64,000 bases of DNA, taken from positions 62,001 to 126,000 of the forward strand of contig JADJTG010000014.1 of the NCBI GenBank assembly GCA_016711285.1, in the 5' to 3' direction. Shown one piece after another: positions 10,260 through 19,078 of this stretch. The first letter of the stretch is position 1, and each line of letters opens with the position of its first letter. The notes below the pieces were generated by a model, which saw only the letters and a program-made list of their open reading frames with translations, did no database searches and was not told where the DNA came from. A program made the position numbers and the translations under genes. Source of the DNA: Sphingobacteriales bacterium (GTDB lineage: Bacteria; Bacteroidota; Bacteroidia; Chitinophagales; UBA2359).

Positions 10260-10314
10260 TATCATCATTTTATTGAATTAATATTTTATCAATCAAAAAC
10301 AAGTTTTTAATCAT

Positions 10315-10866
10315 TTGGCAAAAATTTTAAGACACAGCCCTCGTCAGCAACAACAGAGCGAATTTCGCATCAACAGACAAATTTCAGCGTCACAGGTGCG
10401 TTTGGTGGGAGAAAATGTGGAAGTAGGCATTTACAGCCTTGGCGAAGCCCTGGCTATCGCCGATAAATTGGAAATGGATTTGGTGGAAATATCCCCCAAT
10501 GCCGCACCGCCGGTGTGTCGTGTGGTGGAGTTTCAGAAATTTCTGTATGAAAAAAAGAAGAAAGAAAAAGAAATGAAAGCCAAAGCCGCCAAATCGGTGG
10601 TAAAAGAGGTGCGTTTTACTTCACATACAGACGACCACGACCTTGAATTTAAAACGAAACACGCCGAAAAATTTTTGCAGGAAGGCTACAAAGTAAAAGC
10701 GTATGTGCAATATAAAGGACGTGCGATTATGTTTAAAGACCAAGGTAGCAATTTGTTGCAGAGATTTATTGACAAACTCAGCGAAATAGGTACGCCTGAG
10801 CACCCCCCCAAATTAGAAGGCAAACGACTTTTTGTATTTATTGTACCCAAAGGCAATAAAAAATAA
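10315..10866 (+). CDS. infC: Translation initiation factor IF-3, TTG start
   Basis: A 183-residue IF-3, which binds the 30S subunit and polices start-codon choice. N-domain about residues 18-85 (RINRQISASQVRLVGENVEVG, then PVCRVVEFQKFLYE), basic linker KKKKEKEMKAKAAK, and C-domain about 100-180 (VKEVRFTSHTDDHDLEFKTK, FVFIVPKGNKK). No ATG or GTG lies in frame upstream; TTG 10315 starts MAKILRHS. Non-AUG infC starts are known in other bacteria (AUU in Escherichia coli) and allow autoregulation because IF-3 rejects weak starts. The same logic may apply here (inference). First gene of the infC-rpmI-rplT group. Confidence 0.93.
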   Translation: MAKILRHSPRQQQQSEFRINRQISASQVRLVGENVEVGIYSLGEALAIADKLEMDLVEISPNAAPPVCRVVEFQKFLYEKKKKEKEMKAKAAKSVVKEVRFTSHTDDHDLEFKTKHAEKFLQEGYKVKAYVQYKGRAIMFKDQGSNLLQRFIDKLSEIGTPEHPPKLEGKRLFVFIVPKGNKK

Positions 10867-10928
10867 TCAGTTTATTATTTTTTTAAATAAAATTATTGCC
10901 TTTACTTGCTTGCGAAAGATAGAAAAAC

Positions 10929-10936
10929 TATCTTTG
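10929..10936 (+). promoter_or_regulatory. Predicted internal promoter for rpmI-rplT
   Basis: TATCTTTG fits the -7 box, with TTG at 10906 giving 20 bp spacing to a -33 element. The box also overlaps a small dyad (GATAG/CTATC, from 10918), so it may be a leader hairpin as well. It lies in the 99-bp gap between infC and rpmI. Confidence 0.5.
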
Positions 10937-10965
10937 CGGCGATTTACTAATACTAATGAAATTTT

Positions 10966-11163
10966 ATGCCTAAATTAAAGACCAATTCCAGCGCAAAAAA
11001 ACGTTTTAAAATAACAGCTTCAGGAAAAGTAAAAAGAAGTCACGCTTTTAAAAGACATATTTTGACCAAAAAAAGCAACAAACGCAAAAGAAATTTGGGG
11101 CAATCTGCCTTGGTACACAGCAGCGAGGAAAAAAGAGCTTTGCGTATGTTGGGTTGTGCTTAA
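10966..11163 (+). CDS. rpmI: 50S ribosomal protein L35
   Basis: A 65-residue, very basic protein with the L35 signature MPKLKTNSSAKKRFK and the downstream HAFKRHILTKKSNKRKR. Length and position between infC and rplT are standard. It is a late-assembly component of the large ribosomal subunit. Probably co-transcribed with rplT, which follows after 121 bp. Confidence 0.97.
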   Translation: MPKLKTNSSAKKRFKITASGKVKRSHAFKRHILTKKSNKRKRNLGQSALVHSSEEKRALRMLGCA

Positions 11164-11284
11164 TATGTTGATGTTTTTTTAACACAGACCATACAATATT
11201 TTTAAAATTAATCATTCACCTGATAAAGCAGCAACTAAGCATTGTGAAATAATCAATCGCGCTTTGTCGTAACAAAAAAATAAT

Positions 11285-11629
11285 ATGCCTCGTTCCGTCA
11301 ATGTGGTGGCATCTCGTGCCCGCCGCAAAAAATTTCTGAAACTCGCCAAAGGTTATTTCGCACGCCGCAAAAATGTATGGACAGTAGCGAAAAACACCAT
11401 TGAAAAAGGTTTGCAATATGCCTATCGCGACCGTAAAGCCAAAAAAAGAGCGTTTCGTGAATTGTGGATTATCCGCATCAATGCCGCCGCACGTTTGAGC
11501 GGTATGAGCTACTCCAAATTCATTAAAGCTGTTGCCGACAAAGGTATCGTCTTGAACCGCAAAGTATTGGCTGATTTGGCAATGAACCACCCCGAAGCAT
11601 TCCAAGCGATTGTAAATCGTGTAAAATAA
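11285..11629 (+). CDS. rplT: 50S ribosomal protein L20
   Basis: A 114-residue L20 with the typical start MPRSVNVVASRARRKK, a long basic N-terminal extension, and the globular part RELWIIRINAAARLSGMSYS. L20 binds 23S rRNA early in large-subunit assembly and, in several bacteria, represses its own operon. The 121-bp leader before it shows no clear binding hairpin by eye. A weak dyad (GTGTAAA/TTTACAC) overlaps its stop codon and could aid termination. Confidence 0.97.
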   Translation: MPRSVNVVASRARRKKFLKLAKGYFARRKNVWTVAKNTIEKGLQYAYRDRKAKKRAFRELWIIRINAAARLSGMSYSKFIKAVADKGIVLNRKVLADLAMNHPEAFQAIVNRVK

Positions 11630-11692
11630 TTTTATTTGACAATTTACACATTTTATTTTATATAATCCAACACAATTAAAAACAGAAAACCA

Positions 11693-12049
11693 ATGAACAA
11701 GTTATTTTTTACTGCAAGTTTAGTTGCTATTTTAGGCTTATCTGCTTGCCAAGGCGACCAAAAAGCCGCTGAAGAGGCTGCAAAAGCAAAAGCTGAAGCT
11801 GCTGCTGACAGCGTGAAAAAAGCTGCTGAAGCTGCTGAAGCCGCTGCTGCTGCCGCCGCCGCCGCTACAACTGCTACTGTTGATTCTGCTGCTGCTGCCG
11901 TACAAGGTGCAGGAGAGGCTGCTGCTAATGCTGCCGGCAACGCTGTTGATGCCGCTAAAGATGCTGCTGCTAAAGCAATTGACAAAACACAAAACGCTGC
12001 TAATAATGCCGCAGACAAAGCTAAAGAAGCTTTGAAAAAAGGACATTAG
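11693..12049 (+). CDS. Small alanine-rich lipoprotein
   Basis: A 118-residue protein with a lipoprotein signal (MNKLFFTASLVAILGLSAC, lipobox LSAC) and a mature part almost wholly of Ala, Lys, Glu and Asp. The pattern (KAAEEAAKAKAEAAADSVKK, AAKDAAAKAIDKTQ) predicts a long amphipathic helix or coiled coil. It is probably anchored to a membrane and extends into the periplasm or to the surface. The low-complexity composition prevents family assignment. It is the last gene before a strong terminator, 63 bp after rplT. Confidence 0.75.
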   Translation: MNKLFFTASLVAILGLSACQGDQKAAEEAAKAKAEAAADSVKKAAEAAEAAAAAAAAATTATVDSAAAAVQGAGEAAANAAGNAVDAAKDAAAKAIDKTQNAANNAADKAKEALKKGH

Positions 12050-12080
12050 TCGTTACAAAAAAATTAAATCTTTTATTCCA

Positions 12081-12114
12081 AAAAACCGCCCTATTTATTT
12101 AGGGCGGTTTTTTT
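12081..12114. terminator. Bidirectional intrinsic terminator
   Basis: Arms ACCGCCCT (12085) and AGGGCGGT (12101) with an 8-nt A/T loop; the stem is extended by A:T pairs and flanked by A5 and T7 runs. It separates the convergent lipoprotein and OstA-like genes and can work in both directions. Confidence 0.9.
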
Positions 12115-12138
12115 ATGCCAAACGGCGGCTATATTTTT

Positions 12139-13914
12139 TTAATAAAGTTGCGCAATACGATACTGTACAAAAAACACGCGCTGCGGTCGCTGGCGATTGC
12201 GCCATACAAAGCCATTTACCCGAAAAGTATCTTTTTGATATTCTTTTATCGGGTGAAAAACAGAATTTGGATTTTCGTATAAATAAATTTTATCGGGTTT
12301 ATTGTGTTGTATCACCACTTTGATACGCTCGGCTTTGGAATGGTTGATGCCGATAAACCGTTTGGCATCATCTTGAGCAAAATAAATGGTTTCGGCACTG
12401 CCGCGCATATCCAATTGGTGTACACTGTCGCGCTCAAATGCAATATCCATTTCTGCACCCACTGCCTGATCAAAAATATCTTTAAAATTTTCACTCAACA
12501 TCATGGCGTTGCGTCGCAAAAGTGCTTTTTCCATGTGCTTGCCACGCAACTGCAACAATATGGTATCGGCACTTAATTGTGTGTTCTCTGCCCAAATAGC
12601 GGGCAGGTCGTAGAGGCGAAACAACGAATCGCTGCTGCTGAACGAGAGCGAATCGCAGACGGCTTGAAAATCGCTTTTAAATATCTGCACTTTGCGAAAA
12701 GCGTCAATGCGGCGGGTGCTGTCGGTGCCGTGCCGTGCCGTGCTGATGGTGTCGGCGGCGAGCCACAGCGTATCGCCTTCACTTTCGGTGGCGAGTAGGG
12801 CTTTGCCACTGCTCAAGAGGGCATTTTCGGCTTCGGTGAAACGTGCAAAATCGCTCCATACCGTAATTTTCTGAGAAGTATCTTTGAGTTCTACCTGCCG
12901 ATACGCATAGGCAATGCCGCCTTCTTGTTGCAAATAAAGGCTGTCGGCACGTATCATTTGCGGCGGTTTGGATAAATAGGCTTTTCCTTTGAGGCTCAGG
13001 GTTTTGGTGGCAGGATTATACACACCGCGCTCGCCACTCAGGGTAGCATCTTTTTGATAAATGGTGCTGTTTCCTTGAAAATCAACGGTTTCGGTGGCGA
13101 TATTGTAGTTGAGCAAATCGCTCACCAAGCGGTAGTCGGGGTGATTGACTTCTACTTGTTGCCGGAATATCATTGTTTTTTTTGCGGCATCGTATTGCCC
13201 TTGTTGGCTTTTTACTTTAGCTCCGTCTTTGAGTTGTAGGTCGCCGCCGCCCTCAAAAACCGCCGCGCGGGTATTGGAATTGTAGCGCATACGCGGCGAT
13301 TGCAGTGTGTAGCCTTCATTAGAAACCATATTGGCGTTTTTGTGCAAAATAGCTTCTTTGCTTTTTACAAAATAAGTGAGCGAGTCGGCAGAAAAACGCC
13401 CCTGCTGGTCGTTTACTTTTACTTTTTGATACAACACCGCCTTTTGTTCGTTGATGGCATATTCCAAAGTATCGGAAGTGATGGTACTTTTGGAGTCCAC
13501 GAGGCGCACCTTGTCATAGAGGTAAGCACGCTGGCGGTCGTGGGTATAGTTGAGATATTGCGCATAAATGTTTACGGAGTCGGCTTGGCGGATATGTACA
13601 TTGCCAAAGGCTTCAATGTCGTTGCGGCGTTCGTAGATATAGGCACTGTCGCACTCAAAAAACAGGTCGCCCTGTTGTAATTGCACCGCCCCGATGAGTT
13701 TGCGAATTTCTTCGTCACCTTTTTTGATATATTCCAAAGAGTTGGTATTGATAATATCAATAACGGTTTCGTTTTGTGCATACAGCGAAAAGCAGCAGCA
13801 ATAAATAAAAAAAGAACAAAGAAATTTAAACAAATGCAAGATGATTTTTTTGTATAATGAGCTAAAACACGATTTTTGAACAATTATTTTTATAAAAAAC
13901 ACATAAAGAGTCAT
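12139..13914 (-). CDS. OstA/LptA-like LPS-export family protein
   Basis: A 591-residue exported protein. After a hydrophobic leader ending in SLYAQ (about residue 47) it consists of repeated OstA-type beta-jellyroll strands (GAVQLQQGDLFFECDSAYIY, AFGNVHIRQADSVNIYAQYL, TLEYAINEQKAVLY). The C-terminus (VNGFVWRNRQRPQR) matches the GFxWxxxxRP ending I associate with Bacteroidota OstA-like proteins. LptA/OstA proteins carry lipopolysaccharide across the periplasm; Bacteroidota versions are long. The start is uncertain since the leader is longer than usual. Next to the MlaD-like gene, so the pair concerns outer-membrane lipid traffic. Confidence 0.8.
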   Translation of the reverse strand: MTLYVFFIKIIVQKSCFSSLYKKIILHLFKFLCSFFIYCCCFSLYAQNETVIDIINTNSLEYIKKGDEEIRKLIGAVQLQQGDLFFECDSAYIYERRNDIEAFGNVHIRQADSVNIYAQYLNYTHDRQRAYLYDKVRLVDSKSTITSDTLEYAINEQKAVLYQKVKVNDQQGRFSADSLTYFVKSKEAILHKNANMVSNEGYTLQSPRMRYNSNTRAAVFEGGGDLQLKDGAKVKSQQGQYDAAKKTMIFRQQVEVNHPDYRLVSDLLNYNIATETVDFQGNSTIYQKDATLSGERGVYNPATKTLSLKGKAYLSKPPQMIRADSLYLQQEGGIAYAYRQVELKDTSQKITVWSDFARFTEAENALLSSGKALLATESEGDTLWLAADTISTARHGTDSTRRIDAFRKVQIFKSDFQAVCDSLSFSSSDSLFRLYDLPAIWAENTQLSADTILLQLRGKHMEKALLRRNAMMLSENFKDIFDQAVGAEMDIAFERDSVHQLDMRGSAETIYFAQDDAKRFIGINHSKAERIKVVIQHNKPDKIYLYENPNSVFHPIKEYQKDTFRVNGFVWRNRQRPQRVFFVQYRIAQLY

Positions 13915-14013
13915 TTTATTTTAAAAAAAACTTATGACAAGTGAGTTTTTTGATAAAAATTTTAAGAGAGATTTTCTTACAAAAACAAAAATTTTGCAAA
14001 AATATTATTTAAT

Positions 14014-15039
14014 TTACTCCTCTTTTACATTGTTTTCGCCGGCGGCGGATTTGTCTTTACGCCCAAATACCGAAAAATGTACATAGCGTTTGGGGTTGTT
14101 TTTCATATCTACAAAAAGCGCATCTAAATCGCGGGTGGTTTTTTCTATGTTTTGGTACAATTTGGGGTCGTTGAGCAAAAGTGCCGCCGAGCCTTCGCCG
14201 GAGTTGATTTTTTCTATGGTGGCGGTAAGTTGTTTGATGGTGCTTTCAGCTTGAGTAAGCGTACCGTTGAGTTTTGCAATGCTGGGTTGCACATCTATTT
14301 GAGCGAGGCGTTGTGTGGTGCTTTGGGCATTGCTAATGATGGTGTTGATATTGTCGTTGTTGTTTTTGAGGTTGTTGGTGATAGCTGCCGCATCAGTTAC
14401 GATGCCGTCTATTTTTCCCGATTGTGCCGCCAACAACTGATTAACTTGCGCACTGCTTTTTTGGAGGTATTGCAAAGTGGTCTGTAGGCTGGCGAGGCTG
14501 CTTTGCAAAGCACCGCTGTTGAGGGTTTGATTAATGCTGTTTACGGTGATTTGCAAGGAATCAATCATTTTGGCGAGTTTATCTTTTACGGGCAGCACTT
14601 CCTCCGACAACATAGTGGTCAGGGGCACTTCCAATTCGCCGATAAGCGTGTCGCCGTTTTGGTGCAAAGGAACTTCGGCGGCGGTTGTTGTATTTTTGGG
14701 AGCTACCAATATCACCTGTTTGTCGCCCATCAAGCCGCTGGATACAATACGAGCCGCTACGCCTTTGGGCAGCGGCACTTCATCTTGAATACTCAAAGAA
14801 GCCGACACCCGTCCGCTTCCGTCTGCCACCAACTCCAAACCTTCCACCGAGCCTACCTGAAAACCATTGAGCAATACCGGATTGCCCTCCATCAGCCCAT
14901 CTATTTTATCAAAGAGCACCGTATAAAAGTTGTGCGTAGCCAGTACTGATTTTCCTTTTAAGAAATTAAATCCCAAATATAAAATTACCAAACCCGCCAG
15001 CGATAAAACGCCTACTTTTATTTCGTTAGAAATAGCCAT
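14014..15039 (-). CDS. MlaD/MCE-family lipid transport protein
   Basis: A 341-residue protein with one N-terminal membrane anchor (residues 8-27, VGVLSLAGLVILYLGFNFLK), then an MCE domain (about 38-115: YTVLFDKIDGLMEGNPVLLN, GFQVGSVEGL, SSGLMGDKQVILV). A long helical region rich in Gln, Asn and Ser follows (about 140-300), as in periplasm-spanning MCE proteins. MCE proteins form hexameric rings or tubes that move phospholipids between membranes with an MlaE/MlaF ABC transporter. The transporter genes are not in this window. Encoded upstream of the OstA-like gene on the same strand, 99 bp apart. Confidence 0.87.
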   Translation of the reverse strand: MAISNEIKVGVLSLAGLVILYLGFNFLKGKSVLATHNFYTVLFDKIDGLMEGNPVLLNGFQVGSVEGLELVADGSGRVSASLSIQDEVPLPKGVAARIVSSGLMGDKQVILVAPKNTTTAAEVPLHQNGDTLIGELEVPLTTMLSEEVLPVKDKLAKMIDSLQITVNSINQTLNSGALQSSLASLQTTLQYLQKSSAQVNQLLAAQSGKIDGIVTDAAAITNNLKNNNDNINTIISNAQSTTQRLAQIDVQPSIAKLNGTLTQAESTIKQLTATIEKINSGEGSAALLLNDPKLYQNIEKTTRDLDALFVDMKNNPKRYVHFSVFGRKDKSAAGENNVKEE

Positions 15040-15281
15040 TTTTTTATAGAAAAAATTTAAAAATAAGGGTGCAAATATCCGAAATTTTCTGACTTACTTG
15101 TATCAATTTTGATACAAGTATTTATAACTATCTTCCAAACAAATATTACAGTATCTAAGTTCAACGATAAGATTGCTTAAAATTGCTCATACATTGCGGT
15201 CGGAGGTTTTTATTTTTTTTAATAATTTTTTAAAAGACGAATGAAGTTTAGCAACTTTGCAGCACACATAATTGATTGTGC

Positions 15282-16295
15282 ATGAAAATACGCTTTGCTA
15301 TCATCGGTTGCGGCTACATCGGCAAACGCCACGCCCTGCATATCCGACAACACCCCGAAGCCGAATTGGTGGCTGCCTACGATGTGGTGGCTGCCCAAAC
15401 GCAAGCCCTATGCGCCGATTACGGCGGAAAGGCTTGTGCTTCGCCGGAAGAATTTTGGGCAATACCCGCCGACCTCGTGTGTGTGTGTACGCCCAACGGC
15501 TCGCACCACGAAATGAGCATCGCCGCCCTGCAACACCACCGCCCTGTGTTGGTAGAAAAACCCATGAGCATCAAAAAAGAATGGTGCGAAGCGATGTTAC
15601 AAACGGCTTTGCGGCAGGGCTGCCCCTTGTTTGTCGTCAAGCAAAATCGCTTTAATCCGCCCGTACAAGCCGTGAAACAGTTGTTGGAAACCCACAAATT
15701 GGGTGCAATTTATTCTGTTTCGCTCAATTGCTATTGGAATCGCAACGCCGAATATTACCGCCGATCGCCGTGGAAAGGCACTTTGGCACAAGACGGCGGC
15801 ACACTGTTTACACAATTTAGCCACTTTATTGATGTGTTGTATTATTTGCTGGGCGATATAGAGCCGCTAACCGGAAAAACGGCGAATGTGGCGCATCAGT
15901 CTTTGATAGAATTTGAAGATACGGGGCATTTTATTTTTCGCCTCAAACAACACCCTCCTGCTTTGGGCACACTCCATTACACCACCGCCGCCTACCGCCA
16001 GAATATGGAAGGCTCTATAACGATTTTTGCCGAAAATGCCACCATCAAAATCGGCGGCAAATACCTCAATACCATTGATTATCAGTGCACGGCGGGCTTT
16101 GATATAGAGGGCTTGCCCCCTTCTAATGCCGCCAATGCCTACGGCTATTACGAAGGCTCTATGAGCAACCACGACAAAATAATTGAAAATGTTATACAAA
16201 CGCTTAAAGGCAGAGAGCAGATTATGACCAATGCCTACGACGGCTTGAAAGTGGTAGAAATTATTGAAAATTTTTATAAAGTAGCAGTTCCGTAA
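15282..16295 (+). CDS. Gfo/Idh/MocA-family NAD(P)-dependent sugar dehydrogenase
   Basis: A 337-residue oxidoreductase with the Rossmann motif IIGCGYIGKRHA at the N-terminus, the family EKP motif (LVEKPMSIKKEW, catalytic Lys), and KQNRFNPPVQAVKQLL, which resembles the UDP-N-acetylglucosamine-uronate 3-dehydrogenases (WbpB/WlbA type) of O-antigen synthesis. ATG 15282 gives the canonical MKIRFAIIGCG start. A glycosyltransferase lies nearby on the opposite strand, in keeping with surface-polysaccharide work. Family certain; nucleotide-sugar substrate is inference. Confidence 0.85.
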   Translation: MKIRFAIIGCGYIGKRHALHIRQHPEAELVAAYDVVAAQTQALCADYGGKACASPEEFWAIPADLVCVCTPNGSHHEMSIAALQHHRPVLVEKPMSIKKEWCEAMLQTALRQGCPLFVVKQNRFNPPVQAVKQLLETHKLGAIYSVSLNCYWNRNAEYYRRSPWKGTLAQDGGTLFTQFSHFIDVLYYLLGDIEPLTGKTANVAHQSLIEFEDTGHFIFRLKQHPPALGTLHYTTAAYRQNMEGSITIFAENATIKIGGKYLNTIDYQCTAGFDIEGLPPSNAANAYGYYEGSMSNHDKIIENVIQTLKGREQIMTNAYDGLKVVEIIENFYKVAVP

Positions 16296-16404
16296 ACAAA
16301 TAAAAGGAGGAGCTTTTGTTGGATAAAATATGTGAAATGATTTTAAGTATTAAAAAAAACAGACACATTCTCGGGTATTGCATATTTAAATAAAAAAAAT
16401 TCTT

Positions 16405-16956
16405 ATGAAAATAGGGCAGAAGTTTAATACACTCACATTGAAAGAATATTTGTTTTTTATTGACAATTATAAAAAATACACCGATTTCAATGTACTCGGC
16501 TTATATCGTTCTATCGCAGAAAACGAAAAACTTAGTCTGGAAGAAAAAATACAGGTCAGAGAATATGCACATCAGTTTTTTAAAAAAACTTTTGATTTTT
16601 TGCAACTCAAAGACCCCAAAACCTTTATTGCAGTAGAAACGCTCGGACAAGAACTCACCACCGCAGAGGAGTATCAGTGGTGGGAAAAAATTCGCCACAA
16701 CCAACAAAAAATATTAAGCGACAAAAAAATAAAACACCGCAATTTCGGCGATTATTCAAAGCATAACTGCGGCGATGAAACTTGCTTGTGGAATGGAATA
16801 ATGGTTCGGCAAGGCTCGTGGTTGGCAGAAGGTCAGATGCACTTTTTGGGGGATAAAAGCAAATATTCCGCACAAGATAAAGCCGAGCGTCAAAGAACAG
16901 ACAGAAAAAACCGCCGCCGCATCATTCAGCAAGATTTGGATAGTGAAGTTGATTAG
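16405..16956 (+). CDS. Hypothetical soluble protein
   Basis: A 183-residue protein with no signal peptide or membrane helix that I do not recognise. It begins MKIGQKFNTLTLKEYLFF, is rich in Lys, Glu and aromatic residues, and has a Cys/His cluster KHNCGDETCLWNG (about residues 119-131) that could bind a metal. The C-terminus is very basic (RQRTDRKNRRRIIQ). It stands convergent to the glycosyltransferase gene with a 9-bp gap. Coding reality is supported by length, composition and lack of overlap. Confidence 0.6.
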   Translation: MKIGQKFNTLTLKEYLFFIDNYKKYTDFNVLGLYRSIAENEKLSLEEKIQVREYAHQFFKKTFDFLQLKDPKTFIAVETLGQELTTAEEYQWWEKIRHNQQKILSDKKIKHRNFGDYSKHNCGDETCLWNGIMVRQGSWLAEGQMHFLGDKSKYSAQDKAERQRTDRKNRRRIIQQDLDSEVD

Positions 16957-16965
16957 AATTTTTTT

Positions 16966-18090
16966 CTAAGCACTTTTTAAAATCGTTTCATAAAAAGCTA
17001 TCGTTTCGCGCAGCATCGTTTCCTTTGAAAAGCGCGTCCGCAACACCTCAATTCCATTGTCCCCGAATTGTTGTGCCAGTTGGGGCTGTTCCAACACTTG
17101 TATAATACGCTGCGCCAACTGTGTTTCGTCGGCAAAAGGCACTAAAAATCCGTTGTATCCGTGTTGTATTATTTCATTGCAGGCGGGAACATCAAAGATA
17201 ATGACGGGCGTTTTTACATGCAAAGCCTCCAACAATACCACGCCCAAACCCTCCGATACTGAACACAAAACCTTTGCCTGAGAAGCCGCCACCTGCTGCA
17301 ATACATCTTGCCGGAATCCCAAAAAATCTACCTGCTGCGCAATCCCCAGTGCCACACACATTTGCTCCAACTGCGCCCGCTCCTTGCCTTCGCCGATAAT
17401 TTTGAGGCGCAGCTTCGGAAAACGCTCCAATACCTGTACAAAAGCTCGCAATAAGTAGCGATGCCCTTTGAGCAGCAGCAAACGCGCCACACAGCATATC
17501 TGGTGCTGCTTCGGCGGTACTTGTACCTCCGGAAAATCAAAGCCCAAATAAATGCGCTTGCCATAGCGGGCGGTCATTCCTAATTGTTCGTGGAGTTGTT
17601 GCAGCGCATCGGATACATAAATTACGCCGTCAAAAGTGCGATGACACAGACGCGTAATGTTTTGATATACCGACCCCCACTGCCGCACCGCTTTGTAGCC
17701 GTAGCGATTGGTATATTCCATATCAAAGCCGTGCGCCATCGTAATAATTTTGGCTTTTTGCCGCCACAAACGGTTTACCAAATACACCCACAATTCGCTG
17801 TGTATCAAATTGCAGTGAATAATATCGGGCTGCACCGCCTCCAAATGGCGGCGTATATTTTTCAACAGCCCCCAATTGAGTGTGTTGGGCGTATCAATGA
17901 TATGATAGGGGATATTGCGTTGTTGGAGTTCCTGATAAAAAGCAGCCGTTTGCTCGCGCTCCTGCAATAGGGTGATGCCCAAAAAAGAAACGTCCCAGCC
18001 CTGCTTGCGCAATTCGGGAATTATCTCAAAATAATATTTTTCGGCTCCGGCGATACCGGAAATTTTTTGCAGAAAAACTACTTTTCTCAT
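16966..18090 (-). CDS. Glycosyltransferase family 4 protein
   Basis: A 374-residue GT-B glycosyltransferase. The N-terminal half (MRKVVFLQKISGIAGAEKYY, then IIHCNLIHSELWVYLVNRL) is the acceptor domain; the C-terminal half has the nucleotide-sugar binding signature (IIGEGKERAQLEQ, VDFLGFRQDV, SVSEGLGVVLLEALHVKTPV) including the E-x7-E region of GT4 enzymes. Typically transfers a sugar from a nucleotide donor onto a surface glycan at the inner membrane. Donor and acceptor are unknown. Confidence 0.88.
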   Translation of the reverse strand: MRKVVFLQKISGIAGAEKYYFEIIPELRKQGWDVSFLGITLLQEREQTAAFYQELQQRNIPYHIIDTPNTLNWGLLKNIRRHLEAVQPDIIHCNLIHSELWVYLVNRLWRQKAKIITMAHGFDMEYTNRYGYKAVRQWGSVYQNITRLCHRTFDGVIYVSDALQQLHEQLGMTARYGKRIYLGFDFPEVQVPPKQHQICCVARLLLLKGHRYLLRAFVQVLERFPKLRLKIIGEGKERAQLEQMCVALGIAQQVDFLGFRQDVLQQVAASQAKVLCSVSEGLGVVLLEALHVKTPVIIFDVPACNEIIQHGYNGFLVPFADETQLAQRIIQVLEQPQLAQQFGDNGIEVLRTRFSKETMLRETIAFYETILKSA

Positions 18091-18188
18091 ATTTCCTTTG
18101 TCGGTGCTGGGCTTCAGCGATTGGCATATTGAAGAAAGAGCGGATTTGAAGCACTACTTTTGCACATCACAATTGAAAGATAACAAAA

Positions 18189-18322
18189 ATCCAACGTTTC
18201 GGGGCTTTGCGTTCGGGCGGGAAATCGAAGCACAAAAGCCGATATTATTACTAAAGTTTAATTGAAAAACTACCGTTGAATTTTGCACTTCAGCCCGCCT
18301 GACGCAAACCCTTGTTGGCGGT
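18189..18322. repeat. Inverted-repeat element A (attC-like), downstream of the lipoprotein gene
   Basis: On the + strand, CCAACGTTTCGGGGCTTTGC (18191) continuing to GGGCGGG pairs imperfectly with CCCGCCTGACGCAAACCC (18294) continuing to TTGTTGG. Inside, GAAGCACAAAA (18227) pairs with TTTTGCACTTC (18281). Read on the minus strand it starts ACCGCCAAC..GGGTTTGCGTCA, nearly the same as element B at 24500-24637. It begins six bases beyond the stop of the minus-strand lipoprotein gene. Bulged pairing, small internal loop and terminal CCAAC/GTTGG cores are attC-like. It is not followed by a T-run. Confidence 0.6.
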
Positions 18323-18328
18323 TCGTTT

Positions 18329-19078
18329 TTATTTATTTCTTTCATTTGTATTTTCAAAATAAACGCTTTTAATTTCAAAATCCTTGTCTGAAATATCTTT
18401 GTCATTTTTGTCAAAAGGCTCTCCATTTCTCACGTTAGTAATTTTGTCGAAGATAATTCCTTCAGTATTAACTTTATATTTGTAATTGTAAGTACCATTA
18501 AGACTTTCAAAATTACCAATATCGTTAGATTGCCCTTGAAATAATAATCCATTTATTTTTGCTGTTTCTGAAATATATACGCCAAGTAACTTGCCCTGAT
18601 GTAATTCGTCAAAAACAACTATACTATCGCCTGATTTCTTTATTAATAAATTTTGATATGGCGAACAACAAGTACCCAAAGCATAAATAGTAAATTCGGG
18701 ACTAAGATTAATTAATGAAATAGAATCATTTATATCCAAAACAATTATGCTCGTATCATTAAAAGAGTCGGCGTTAATTTGACCAATTCGTGAAAGTAAT
18801 TCGATTTTCGTATTATATCCTCTCTCCAAATAATTGTTTAACAGTAACCTATAAATTGCCGAATCCTCAAAATTCTGTTGATATTCATCCAGATAAACGG
18901 AATCAACCTGAATGGATTGATAATATTGTTGAAATTTATAAAAGTTAAAACTACCTCCCACTCTGCCGTAAGTGTGATTTAGCTGTGATTTCTCAATGGA
19001 ATAATAATCGAATTCGTTTTTGTGATTATTTGTGCATTGTAGAAATAGCACCAATGATAATAATAAAAAATGCTTCAT
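18329..19078 (-). CDS. Hypothetical lipoprotein
   Basis: A 249-residue protein with a lipoprotein signal (MKHFLLLSLVLFLQC) and an acidic, Asn/Ser-rich mature part with no recognised domain. A Cys pair lies in ALGTCCSPYQN. It overlaps the upstream lytic-transglycosylase-like gene by 4 bp (ATGA), so translation is coupled. Strongly A+T-rich compared with porT and the glycosyltransferase gene on either side, and followed directly by inverted-repeat element A. The pairing of a peptidoglycan-active protein with a lipoprotein would fit an effector/immunity pair, but that is speculation. Confidence 0.6.
   Translation of the reverse strand: MKHFLLLSLVLFLQCTNNHKNEFDYYSIEKSQLNHTYGRVGGSFNFYKFQQYYQSIQVDSVYLDEYQQNFEDSAIYRLLLNNYLERGYNTKIELLSRIGQINADSFNDTSIIVLDINDSISLINLSPEFTIYALGTCCSPYQNLLIKKSGDSIVVFDELHQGKLLGVYISETAKINGLLFQGQSNDIGNFESLNGTYNYKYKVNTEGIIFDKITNVRNGEPFDKNDKDISDKDFEIKSVYFENTNERNK

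Noticed and set aside
18154..18426. 90-codon minus-strand frame across inverted-repeat element A
   Set aside because: It overlaps the lipoprotein gene end in another frame and reads through the hairpin arms; coding is unlikely.
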